Below, piece after piece: positions 44,770 to 54,446 of a stretch of DNA of 64,000 bases. The position numbers and the translations under genes are program-made. This stretch comes from Euclidia mi (taxonomy: Eukaryota > Arthropoda > Insecta > Lepidoptera > Erebidae). How positions within the stretch are numbered: position 1 is the first letter of the stretch; each line of letters opens with the position of its first letter. The notes under the pieces are model-generated. The model had not been told where the DNA came from, did not search any database, and was given only the letters and a program-made list of their open reading frames with translations. The stretch spans positions 10,114,331 through 10,178,330 of the forward strand of contig OX123193.2 in NCBI GenBank assembly GCA_944739405.2, written 5' to 3'.

Positions 44770-46824
44770 TTACTCATTATCATCACTATCATCAGATGAA
44801 TCATCCATTGAATAGTCATGATCGTGAGGGGCAGAACTATGAAAAGTAGAAATCATATTAACATTTTGTTCCTTACAGCTAGGTGGGACAATTAAATCTA
44901 ATACTTCAGTTGGAAGCGTACCTATTTTCTTCCGAGGAACTTCTCGTAAACCGTTTATTACAGGGTCAGATGTTATCAATAACATATTAAGTAAATCTCT
45001 ATTCGTAGCCTCCCGTGATCGCTTTCGTGTGTTGTGCTCACGAAATCTTCTGCAGTCCTTATTCCGAGCTTCCTGTGCTTCCTCGGAAAGCTGGCCTATA
45101 GGTAGAAGGGACGATCTAATTACTTCGCCACTGTGCAAAAGTATTTTGTGGACAGTAGCGGGCATGTAATACCATGAATAGAGATTTACATAAAGTTGTC
45201 TAGTTTCTTGAGCTAAGTTAACGAATTTTTCAATATTTATATCATATCCCGATGATAAAGTGCGAAGTAGTATGCCAAATTTTTGTATTAGTGAAACATC
45301 TAACCCTGTAATATCGGCACTAGCCTCGGGATTTCCAAAAAATCTTCGCGCGGTGTTCCCGTCATTAGTGTTACCGAACCCTGGTTTTGGTTTGTCTACA
45401 ATCAAGCCCATTTCGCTTTTAAATCGTTTTTTAATGTCATCTGAACGTTGTTTCACACTAGCTTTGTCTTCGGCTGTTCTTAACTGCCATTTTTTTATAT
45501 TTAGTCGATAGCTAATGTGAAGCAAGCATTCAAAGCACCTTATCCAAGCGTGCAACGTAGACAAACCAAAACCAAGATTATCTTTGTCCGCAGCAAACTC
45601 TTTTGACAGATCATTCATCATTGTTGGAGTTGCCCCACAAATAAAACAATTTTGTGAGGAAGAAGTTTCGGTCAGAGCATTGCAAACTTTTCCGTCAATC
45701 ATTGTTAAAAGCATAACATGTGTGACAGATACTTCGGTCTCCATCACCTTGCAGGTTGTCGGCAATAAAGCGTTTATCTCTTCTAAAACCTTATTGGTTT
45801 CCGAAATCGTAAAATCTTTCGTTTCCTTAGAAAAGATAAACTTTATTGGCCGACAATACATTGTAGAACAGGGCCGAGGATTCTGCCACACAATATTACC
45901 ACTTTCATCTTTCAATTGAAGAGGAACGAAAGAAAATACAAATAAAAACTCGTCACTATCGTCACAATTAGTGAATTTTTGTTTGTACATACTATGACCG
46001 GAACTTCCATCACAACCCCATTTACTGATTAATGTGAATGACGTGCAAGGTAACAGACTATGAACAACTTCTTGTTGTGCTGAAACTAAACGTTCGGCAG
46101 TCTTATCAAGAATTGCCTGAACTTTGATTTCAGCATGCGTTTCATTGACTGTAATTTGTTCACCTGACGGGTAGCAGGCTATTTTAGCCTTTCTAACACT
46201 GTACATTGACGGAAACACCTTATGTCCAGCTTTAATACTCCACTTCCGAGTCTGCTTATAGCTATGGCTACTTGATTTACTATCAACGTAGTACGCTAAA
46301 GCTTCCTCACTTGTTAAACTCCTGGGGGCACTTTCTTCACTCGTGGTCTTGGTTATTGAAGGATCACTAGTCACATCTTTAATTTGACGTGCTACACTTC
46401 TCTGACCCGAGATTCGAGCTGACACTTCAGCGGCGTAAATTAATTCACTAGCACTTCTGGACTGTAATAGATCGTCTACACGTCGTCTCTTCGTTTTGAG
46501 ACTAGAATGTTCAAAATCTTTAGTAGGTCTTCCGGGTCCCGGTTCTCCAGATGTAGTTGGCAGAGATAAATAAACGGACACATCGAAAGATATGTCAAGA
46601 CCCTCCAGCCACGTCGAATACTTTTGTAGGAATCGCTCTCGATTTCTTCCACAGCTGCTCCACTTTTCAGCAAATTTCGTTGAATATCTTGAGATTAGTA
46701 CTTTAATATCTCGCAGAGACTGCTCCGTAACACCATCAAAATTATATCTCAAAGATATAAACCGAAAGAGCTCCTCATTCCGCGTTTCCTTCGGGTGTTT
46801 CAGCCATTCTTCGAAAAAATCCAT
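44770..46824 (-). CDS. Transib transposase, RAG1-core-like
   Basis: 684 codons from the ATG at 46824 (MDFFEEWLKHPKET) to TAA at 44772-44770. The frame stays open upstream to 47037, but that part lies in a likely intron and looks non-coding, so I prefer the downstream ATG. The product should cut at the CACTATG ends via hairpin intermediates and paste the element into GC-rich 5-bp targets, in the nucleus; TKRRRVDD (111-118) may be a nuclear signal. By spacing against RAG1, the catalytic residues are D272 (WGCDGSSG), D377 (MIDGKV) and E585 (SEEAQEARNK). Zinc ligands C393/C396 (CFIC) and H559/H564 (HKILLH) match RAG1 C727/C730 and H937/H942. The C-terminus is acidic (DDSSDDSDDNE). All key residues are present, so activity is plausible but untested. 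Confidence 0.92.
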   Translation of the reverse strand: MDFFEEWLKHPKETRNEELFRFISLRYNFDGVTEQSLRDIKVLISRYSTKFAEKWSSCGRNRERFLQKYSTWLEGLDISFDVSVYLSLPTTSGEPGPGRPTKDFEHSSLKTKRRRVDDLLQSRSASELIYAAEVSARISGQRSVARQIKDVTSDPSITKTTSEESAPRSLTSEEALAYYVDSKSSSHSYKQTRKWSIKAGHKVFPSMYSVRKAKIACYPSGEQITVNETHAEIKVQAILDKTAERLVSAQQEVVHSLLPCTSFTLISKWGCDGSSGHSMYKQKFTNCDDSDEFLFVFSFVPLQLKDESGNIVWQNPRPCSTMYCRPIKFIFSKETKDFTISETNKVLEEINALLPTTCKVMETEVSVTHVMLLTMIDGKVCNALTETSSSQNCFICGATPTMMNDLSKEFAADKDNLGFGLSTLHAWIRCFECLLHISYRLNIKKWQLRTAEDKASVKQRSDDIKKRFKSEMGLIVDKPKPGFGNTNDGNTARRFFGNPEASADITGLDVSLIQKFGILLRTLSSGYDINIEKFVNLAQETRQLYVNLYSWYYMPATVHKILLHSGEVIRSSLLPIGQLSEEAQEARNKDCRRFREHNTRKRSREATNRDLLNMLLITSDPVINGLREVPRKKIGTLPTEVLDLIVPPSCKEQNVNMISTFHSSAPHDHDYSMDDSSDDSDDNE

Positions 46825-46841
46825 TCTTGAGACGGTAAAAA

Positions 46842-47097
46842 CTGTTGAAAGAAAAAAATAAATAAAAATTAGTTGTGCAAATATATCGCAATGAATTTTT
46901 TTACGTATAACTACTAGACACTTATGAGAATCGTATATGATAGGTTCTACGGTGGGGACAAGTGGGGACATGTTATTATTTGACCGATGAATTTGAAAAA
47001 ATGAGTAAAAAAGTGGGTGAAAATTCAAACATTTCATTTTATAAGACTAAAGAATGAAGTTCCCATGTTGAAAATGAAATAAAATATAACTACTTAC
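46842..47097 (-). other. Predicted 5' UTR intron of the transposase gene
   Basis: On the minus strand a consensus donor GTAAGT starts at 47097, and a polypyrimidine tract ending TTTCTTTCAACAG gives an acceptor at 46842, 17 nt before the chosen ATG. The 256-nt intron would remove the upstream in-frame extension. Confidence 0.6.
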
Positions 47098-47333
47098 CCT
47101 TACGTATACAATCCATCACAAAAACACTTTCACAAATTTCTTTTAGTGACATAAACAATGCTATCAAATATGATGTAAAAATGCAAATGAATGCCCTTTA
47201 AATAGTCAACATCTTATAAACATACCTTAATGACGCTCTTAATGAGGGTAGTATTGATAATTAATAGGTGTAATCCTCAATGTATAGGGGTAATGAGTTC
47301 GTAATAGTAATTAACTTCCAGGAATTTAAGAGT

Positions 47334-47373
47334 TGTTTTTGTCTAGCTAGCTTGTTCTAGACGAACCATAGTG
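47334..47373 (-). repeat. Transib right end with RSS-like layout
   Basis: Read inward: CACTATG (47373-47367), 24-bp spacer, then ACAAAAACA (47342-47334), eight of nine bases of the V(D)J nonamer ACAAAAACC. This end is the stronger match of the two. Confidence 0.85.
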
Positions 47374-47378
47374 CTAGG

Positions 47379-47856
47379 GAATGAAAATAGTTTTATGAAT
47401 TTTCAATACTCTAGAGTAAAGCTTGGCTGGTGCAAATAGAGCGATAAAAATGTGTTTAGTTTGTCTGGCGTCAAAATTCGTTGAAGCCCTTGAGAGAGTC
47501 TGGCTTTTGGATTTATGATTTGTGACGGACATTTTATATAAATAATATGCAGTCGCTTCTGTAAGTTTTTGAATGTGTAGGCATAATACCCTCAAAACTT
47601 ACAACATCAGCAGAACAATTAAATGTTTCTATATTACGCCATGCCCCTAGGATGGTAATTATTATTATCTGCGTGGATACTACCATTTTTTGTGTAGTAA
47701 AATTAGTGAAAAGAGGCAAACATTCATGTGATGTCGAAATAAATCGAGGGAACACAGCAGCATCGTTATTCATGCTATTATTTTTTTTGTCTCGTAAGCA
47801 TCGTTTGGAATCAAAAGTTAAACATCTTTGATTATCATTTCGTGACAAATAACCTT
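47379..47856. other. Unassigned stretch with minus-strand frames
   Basis: Two overlapping minus-strand frames (47374-47595, 73 codons; 47534-47848, 104 codons) contain no motif I recognise. They could be decayed transposon coding sequence or chance. Confidence 0.3.
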
Positions 47857-47860
47857 ATAA

Positions 47861-48100
47861 TCGATTTTAAACTTTCGCGGTTTGTATACATGTCACTGTC
47901 AGTACTCCGACAGTGCGAACTTAAATAAAGAACAAGTGAGGGTAGGTGCCGAAACCCGCACTTCCACAAGACGGCGCTGAGCTCTCATGAGTCTCTCCGC
48001 GACCACGCTCGGTGCAAGACGAGCGAAACGTCGGAAACAAATAGGTATTTATACCTTAAATAAGTTAATGGTACGCGATTAAGACTCGCTAATTTATTTT
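47861..48100 (+). repeat. Penelope-like element: 32-nt leader joined to the 3' end
   Basis: The leader TCGATTTTAAACTTTCGCGG...GTATACATG (47861-47892) is followed directly by the end of the element's coding region (TGCGAACTTAAATAAAGAAC...) and the 3' UTR shared with 21035-21165. All of the RT and nearly all of the endonuclease are missing. The same leader begins the fragments at 56040 and 60539. Confidence 0.72.
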
Positions 48101-48104
48101 GTAT

Positions 48105-48409
48105 GAAATAACGTTATTTTATTAATATCATCAGCCTTGGTTAGTATATTTTTCCTTGCTTAACACGACGAGCAATCTCAAATTAATAAAAAAATATTTA
48201 ACATATTTCAACATGTTACACTCCAGCAATTCTTGTCTCAAGGTGCTTTATCACATTTCATATCATGCAACAAAATATTGCTGCACTGTATCGGAAACAT
48301 CGGTTTCCGAAGGAAATTCATTATTAAAAGTTCAGCCTCGCCCTAGCTGGGTAATGACATGTTCTTGGTAAACGCTGTACACGGAAAGTCGCCATGTTAT
48401 GAACTTGTA
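48105..48409. other. Stretch without recognisable features
   Basis: AT-rich; the 71-codon frame at 48156-48371 has no motif. Confidence 0.35.
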
Positions 48410-48581
48410 GGTCCCACGTAATAGGGGGCAAGCCTATTGCCGTTATCAGGCTATATTGCCAGACTAAGTGCTAAGGGAATTCGGAAAAACCCAGTAACAC
48501 TTTTTGCTCGACCCGGGAATCGAACTTGGGACCGCCTGATACACAGACACATACGCTATCTACTGGACCACGGAGGCAGTC
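48410..48581 (-). mobile_element. tRNA-derived SINE (family 1, short form)
   Basis: Minus strand: GACTGCCTCCGTGGTCCAGT, B-box region CAAGTTCGATTCCCGGGTCG, TGTTACTGGGTTTTTCCG, then GGCAATAGGCTTGCCCCC. Clearly the same family as 2041-2237. Confidence 0.72.
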
Positions 48582-48645
48582 TCTTAAAATATCTGGTTTT
48601 CTAATAAACTGAAATAATTCAAATCCGTCTGAAGTTCTGCTTACC

Positions 48646-49232
48646 TTTTTTTTTTGGTGTCGCGTTGGAAAATCCTCATGGAGTCCCTCCGCCCTGGGAG
48701 AAGGGCGAAGGTGACTGTCAGACTCTTACTGACTAAAAACCAACCCGTATTCCTCACGTACCCGTATGTCGGAGGGTCGGGTATCGCTGAAGCATTCCTC
48801 GCTACCCCCCGACGGGTATTGGCCCGCCAGATGGTCAGGCGGGCCCCGAACAAAACCCCCTTGGCGGCGGATGAAGGTGTTGGGCTCCGCCGCCAAAATA
48901 TTCAGCGGCCGCAGAGGATAGGGAGGACGGCAACGCAACACGGCATCTCCTCTTCCTATGCGGCCCCACCGCGACGCAACGATGGTGCGCCTCCATTTGG
49001 TCGCGGGAGATAGGGCGCGCGGCAACGCAACACCGACACGCCTCTCCTCCCGCGACCGCACCCGACTGCGAGGGACAGAAGAACTGTCCCTCGCACCCGC
49101 CCTTTGGACGCAGGCCTCCGTCAAGCTCACGCGGAGCGTCCCCTCCTGGATCCCTCTTAGCTTCACCGCGGGTGACCAATCCACGGTTACTAACCCCCCC
49201 CCACCACGACAAGGTGGAGATCCCACGGGGGG
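48646..49232 (-). mobile_element. GC-rich retroposed element with 15-bp target duplication
   Basis: 587 bp flanked by exact copies of GAAGTTCTGCTTACC (48631-48645 and 49233-49247). A run of ten T at the left end is the A-tail of a minus-strand copy. The element is strikingly GC-rich compared with its surroundings and has overlapping frames on both strands (166 codons at 48726-49226 minus), probably a result of composition. Parts repeat internally (GGCAACGCAACAC occurs twice). I see no tRNA head or RT motif. The A-tail plus long target duplication indicates LINE-driven insertion. It may be a truncated LINE 5' region or a non-tRNA SINE. Confidence 0.75.
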
Positions 49233-49249
49233 GAAGTTCTGCTTACCTC

Positions 49250-50638
49250 CAATTCTGATTAAAGATCCAAAAGCACCCCATTATATTATGAACTCTAGAA
49301 GACAAGGCCTTCGCGTTATTGAACATTTGTTGTTGTTGTATTTGAGGTTAAAATAAATTATTATTATAAGATTTTTTTTTATTTAATTCAAAATGTTAGC
49401 ATTTTATATTTCACTAGTAAGTGGCATTCATACCCACAATCTATAACAGACCCAATACACCAATACGCGAAAACTTCACTGTCTACCGTACATGCGTTTT
49501 AGTAAATCTAGGTTGTTCGAGGATTTTTGCAAATTAATCTCAAAATAATCTCAAACAATAGAGTTTTCGGCGGCAAGTGATATTTTATTTTCATCGTTTT
49601 TCTGTAGCTATAATATTGGTTAATGAATACGTAGTATAAAATGAAGTTACCGCCGCATCCTGTCTGTCTGTTTTTCATTACGAAAACCTCAAAAAAAAAC
49701 TACGGCTCACTCATTACATTGCATATAAGGTGTGAATTCTTAAAAATAATATAAGAAAGTAAAAGTTAAAAAAGTAGCATAAAAATTATACAATATATGT
49801 TTGATGTCCAACTACAAAGAGGTCGAAACCTAAGGAGAAGCCGAAAAAGGATCATTCTATGATAAAAGCGTCATTATATTGAAACAATTATAAGCTGCCT
49901 CCAATAACTGCCTCCCTGGTCAAGAGTATGCGTCTGCTGATCATATAACACCTCTGCATACCTCTTCAGGATACAGACGGGAGACATGAGTCTATAAAAG
50001 AAAATATTAGCAAAACTAAGATGTAGAGTTAGATTATTCCGAATATATTCGAAACCTGCGTTTATTACAATTTTATTATCTTCGAAAACTATCTACAAGT
50101 CCCTTAAAAAGAACAAGACAATAGTCATCACCTATAGTCTTTTATCAAACCATCTTCATCACAGCATGCTGAGTGCGAAAATTCTAACCTATTTTACGAA
50201 CACGAAATGACAAAATCTCCTCACCTCCACACGAAAATCGGCAAATATTTCACACCGTCGAAAAATTCGCGCCAGATAGAGTATCGCACCAAATTGGATC
50301 GATTTAATCTTTTTTCAGTGCACCCAGTGTTTGTGTCGAAAGCTAGTCGGGACATACAAATAAAATAAAACGGAAAACAAGTAGAGCTCTTACCTGTTTT
50401 CATTAACTTTGTGTTGCGTTTCAAAGCATATCGTCAAAGGAAATTTGCCGTCGACGAGATTTTGTGTGAAAATATCCATGGTAGTAACCACTGTTCTAAC
50501 TGGCGTTATGTTGTATTTCTGTGGTACTGACTGTACTTTTTTTTAAATTAATTTTATTGTAAATTGTTATTAGAAAATAGGAAACTATTTGGAAGTTGAC
50601 TAGGTATATCTGTGTATACTAACAAGCACATTAGATTA
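49250..50638. other. Gene-poor stretch
   Basis: No gene supported. 49622-49700 (AATACGTAGTATAAAATGAA then CTGTCTGTCTG) resembles the 5' end of the Helitron at 53675 and is probably a fragment of one. Confidence 0.4.
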
Positions 50639-50879
50639 TGACTGCCTCGTTGGTCTCGCGGCATAAATGTGCGCGTGGGGTTGCGAGGTCTCAGGTTCGA
50701 TTCCCAGGTCAGTCAAAGTGTTACTGGGTTTTTCCGAATTCTCAGTAGCAGCACGCAGTCTGGTAATGTGCCCGGTACGGCAATAGGCTCGCCCCCTGTT
50801 ACGTGGGACCTAAGAATTCATGGCGATATGTGGGTGTAACATTACACCTCACCCTACGCCTTCGGGGATACAGCCTATA
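50639..50879 (+). mobile_element. tRNA-derived SINE (family 1)
   Basis: Head GACTGCCTCGTTGGTCTCGC, B box TCAGGTTCGATTCCCAGG, GTGTTACTGGGTTTTTCCG, GGCAATAGGCTCGCCCCC and an end CCTTCGGGGATACAG then an A run. Complete tRNA-like part and body without the upstream block. Confidence 0.78.
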
Positions 50880-51214
50880 AAAAAAAACTTTAGATTATTT
50901 GATCAGTTTGATTTAAATAAAAATGTGTTCGTGACATACGGACAGACAGATAAGCAGACAGAGAGACAGACATGGTAAATCCATAAGGGTTCCGTCTTTA
51001 AAGAAATAATAAACTAAGTAAATACCGGTATTTAAATCTCACAACAAGCTTTAATATCATTTAAGTTGTGCTGTTTTATATAATTTAATTATATTTAGCG
51101 CATTTATAAAAAGCACCTTAATAAATAATATTCCTTCTGTTAATTTATAGAATGCTGTACACATTATTACATAATTTTTAAGTTATATATATATGTTTAT
51201 ATATAAATAGACAT
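50880..51214. other. Stretch without recognisable features
   Basis: AT-rich; contains GACAGACAGATAAGCAGACA, a simple CAGA-like run. Confidence 0.35.
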
Positions 51215-51345
51215 AATTATGAAGTCTGCAAACCCGCACTTGGCCAGCGTGGTGGTCTATGGTTTTAGCTTTCTCATAGTGAGAAAAGGCCCGTGCAGAG
51301 GGACAGTTTATATACAGGACCGATGATGACGATGATAAACAGATT
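51215..51345 (+). repeat. SINE body fragment
   Basis: TGAAGTCTGCAAACCCGCAC and TTCTCATAGTGAGAAAAGGC match the body at 26890-27180. Ends in GATGATGACGATGATAAAC. Confidence 0.55.
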
Positions 51346-51349
51346 TCAG

Positions 51350-52003
51350 AAAAAAGTTGACCATCCAGATTTTCTTTTTCAAATCCAGAAATCCAGACCA
51401 AATTAAATAATAAATTCATATTTACCTTTTAAATCGAGGCCCCTTCAAGCAACGAAACATGACCAAAAGTTCTCTAAATAACACAAAATGATGTCGCGTA
51501 AAGAATTCTGTGGTACAATAGCTTAAATGCCTTTTTTGGCCTCGTCTGGCGCCCATCACAATGGTCACCATTTTTCTTTTGAGACAAAGAAAAATCTCGG
51601 CAATGAGTCACAATAATAGAATTATCGGCCTCAGACGTTTGAAGAGGAAATTAGGTTATTTGAACACTATTTTATAGTAAGTACTAAGCTACAGTTTCAT
51701 TTCTTGGATTTTCATACAAAAGTATATAGTACAGGTGATATTGTTACTTGGAGCATAAACTACGCTTTGAGTTTTTATAGTCTAAACTAAATAAGAGACA
51801 TACAGGAGTTAAATAAAAAAATATATTTTTTAAATTTATTAAACGGGGTCTTTAAATTGCGTGAAACTAACTAAATAATATAAGTTGTATTGAATGTAAA
51901 AATAAAATTCTGTATACGAAATAAGTCTTAAGCTAGTATTCATTGTTTACATAATAGTCATCCTAGTCATTCGTTTGCGATTTATTGCAAGCATGTTCAA
52001 CAA
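51350..52003. other. Stretch without recognisable features
   Basis: AT-rich; no reading frame or repeat worth naming. Confidence 0.35.
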
Positions 52004-52190
52004 TTGAACTGCGTACTGCGTCGAGTGTTGTGGGTTCTATTCCCACACGAGTCAACACTTTGTGTGATCCATAAAGTGTTGTTTCGAGTCTGGGTGTACA
52101 TTGTGTCCGTTGATTGTATGTTTGTAAAGTCCCCCGCGACACAGGATTTATTCCTAGTGCGGGAGTTGTCTTTTAAAAAGAGAAAAAAAA
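52004..52190 (+). mobile_element. SINE (family 3)
   Basis: B-box-like GGGTTCTATTCCCACACG, ATCCATAAAGTGTTGTTTCG, GAGTCTGGGTGTACATTGTG, and a tail with CCCCCGCGACACAGG ending AAAAAGAGAAAAAAAA. Counterpart of 13645-13858. Confidence 0.68.
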
Positions 52191-52439
52191 CTAATTAATT
52201 TATTAATTTGGATAAGATTATACAATATTATAATTATCATGTTTATATTGATAGAAATATATCACTTATGGGGTGTAATATAACACCTATGTCTACCCCT
52301 TCGGGGATACAGGCGTGAGTCTATAAAAAAATATATCACTTTGTACGTATTAAGAAAGTCACCTACATCGAAAAATAAGTAAGTATATCTAAAACAATAC
52401 ATACATACATAGAACCACGCCTGTTTCCCGTAGGGGTAG

Positions 52440-52990
52440 GCAGAGACTACGGAACACCATTTGCAACGATCCTGATATACCTCTCTTGTTTTATTTACTT
52501 CCATCAAGTTTCTTATGCATGCTCTTCCGTATAGGGTACTTCTGACCTGTCCTTTTTTTACGATGTCTCCAATCTAGTCAAGGAACGTCCGCCTAGGTCT
52601 TTCCCTTCGTCCTGTTACATTCACATTTGCCTTATATATCTTCTTTGTCAGTCTTTTGTCATCTATCCTCTCCATGTGCCCAAACCATCTTAACATGCCT
52701 TTCTCGATGCTTGTCACTACATCTTCTTTTACCTCACACCACTCTCTTATTATCACACTATTCTTTACTCTGTCGGTCAAAGATACACCACACATACTTC
52801 TCAGTGCTCACATTTCTACAGCGTTTATTCTACTTTCAAGTCTCTTCTGCCATACCCAACTATCACTACCATACATAAGGGTGGGCACTAACACTCCTCT
52901 ATGCACAGCCAAACGTGCCTTTTGGGATACATTTTGACTGTTCATAAACGCCTTCAGAGCTCCATTCACTCTATTACCTGAATTAACTCT
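52440..52990 (-). pseudogene. LINE C-terminal fragment
   Basis: Minus strand: QKARLAVHRGVLVPTLMYGS, DSWVWQKRLESRINAVEM, a stop, then SMCGVSLTDRVKNSVIIREW, SIEKGMLRWFGHMERIDDKR and ERPRRTFLD. This C-terminal block (LRWFGHxER...GRRERPRRTF) is typical of abundant moth and butterfly LINEs. The reverse-transcriptase core is missing. Confidence 0.72.
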
Positions 52991-52999
52991 TCTTTCAAT

Positions 53000-53670
53000 A
53001 TCTTCTTCATTCTTACCATCTCTTGTAAAAACAATAGTGACTCAACAATACCCATAAATGAACAATCTCATCATCGACCAACAGATTCATCCCACAAGAG
53101 ACCACAACTCTTCGACTACCTTATCAATTGCCAAATTTAATTTGAGGAACAAGCACGTACCAGCTATAGAAGATCCCTGGGAGTCAATTGGACCCCCGAA
53201 CATGTTCGACGTAATCGATATTCGAGTTATGGCGATGGTCGATGTTTTATTATGATTTGTAGGCGATCATGGTCTGATTTTTGTTGGCGTATTGACTTTT
53301 GTTATGAAGGCAATATACGAGGATTTGTATGAAGATTGAGTAAAGTTCGAAGTATTAAGAACTTAATTTGAAATTTTTGTACCGCATACGATAACTTTAC
53401 CTAAATCTTCTTTTCCGCCGACACAAAGATAACTCTATTGCTGCATAATAATATAACAAATTGCTGGAATACTTCTACTATAATTACCAATAGCTCAGTA
53501 AATTATTCTTCTCCGAAGAAAATAAGACCAGATGAACTGTTGAACATGCAGGTTTTCTCGTAATTTTTAACAATTTAGTCATCATCATCATCAGTTACCC
53601 GGGATCCACTAACTAGTCTAACCGGACTTTATTAAATATCAAAGGTATTTGGTATACACTACTATAATTT
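53000..53670. other. Stretch without supported genes
   Basis: 53058-53255 has a 65-codon frame without recognisable motif. 53585-53635 (CATCATCATCAGTTACCCGG, TAGTCTAACCGGAC) is a scrap of the family-2 SINE body on the minus strand. Confidence 0.35.
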
Positions 53671-53674
53671 ACTA

Positions 53675-53850
53675 TCAATACATAGTATAAAACAAAGTCT
53701 GCCTTCTGTCTGTCTGTCCCTATGTATGCTTAAATCTTTAAAACTACGCAACCCATTTTAATGCGGTTTTTTAATAGATATAATGATTCAACCGGAAGGT
53801 TTATATGTATAATACATATATGGCGGAACGAAGTTCGCCGGGTCAGCTAA
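53675..53850 (+). mobile_element. Short non-autonomous Helitron
   Basis: Starts TCAATACATAGTATAAAACA after an A and ends GGGTCAGCTAA before a T. The hairpin GGCGgAACgaaGTTCGCC lies just upstream of the terminal CTAA. Internal CTGTCTGTCTGTCC and AACTACGCAACCC are shared with common moth Helitrons. It ends 9 bp before BEL copy B. Confidence 0.78.
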
Positions 53851-53859
53851 TACTAGTAT

Positions 53860-54446
53860 TGTTTGAAAAAGAAATAGTTTTTATGATAAGTCAAATCGAT
53901 TATATCGGTTTAGTAACGTTTGTTTAGTCTATTATAAATTTTTACTATGGTAAAAAAAAACCTAGCTTTTTGTTCGCTCTGGAAGATTCCGTTTTGTGAG
54001 CGCGTTTTTGATCTTGTATTTGGATATAAAACTAAAAACCCGAGTGAATGCCGCTTCTTTGATCTATAACCGGCATCGGTACATCGTGATAACAGTCAAA
54101 TTTGTGAACTATTGAACATTTGTAACATATTGAACATTGTAAAACTGTGAATCCGCCAACGTGCATCGTGGTCTGAAGAAGGACGCCGAACTGACAAACC
54201 TCAAGTAGTGGTATTCATAACGATTTGCTTGTTATTTTGGCCAAAATTATGAGTCTAATCTTATAGGTCCACTCAAGAACCTCACCAGGAGATCTAAGGT
54301 AAATTTTTTCATGTACCTACCTGTTACTTGAACTCATCGCTGTGCAGTCGCAGTAATATATGTTTAAACCTTTGCTCTGGGCTAAGACTGGATGAATTAA
54401 TCGCTTCCACTGCAACACTACCCAATTTTAGCCCGGACTCTAAACA
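53860..54446 (+). repeat. 5' LTR of BEL/Pao copy B
   Basis: 587 bp, TGTTTGAAAAAG to TCTAAACA. The first two-thirds align with the copy A LTRs. The final part (54130-54440) is considerably diverged, and neither foldback arm is present. Confidence 0.85.

Larger units (their letters stand above)
44502..47373 (-). mobile_element. Transib DNA transposon, apparently complete
   Basis: 2872 bp bounded by 37-bp perfect terminal inverted repeats (44502-44538 and 47337-47373) beginning CACTATGGTTCG, and flanked by an exact 5-bp duplication CTAGG (44497-44501 and 47374-47378). Ends of the CACWRTG type, a 5-bp GC-rich target duplication and a RAG1-like transposase together define the Transib superfamily, the group from which the RAG recombinase is thought to descend. 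The gene is on the minus strand with an uninterrupted frame. Identical inverted repeats and target duplications suggest a recent insertion. Confidence 0.95.

Noticed and set aside
46825..47037. Upstream start giving a 755-residue Transib protein
   Set aside because: The extension lies in a likely intron, has low-complexity hydrophobic content and no resemblance to transposase N-termini.
48654..49356. Protein-coding gene in the GC-rich block
   Set aside because: Long frames exist on both strands in several phases, as expected from GC-rich composition, and the block is a retroposed repeat with an A-tail and target duplication.
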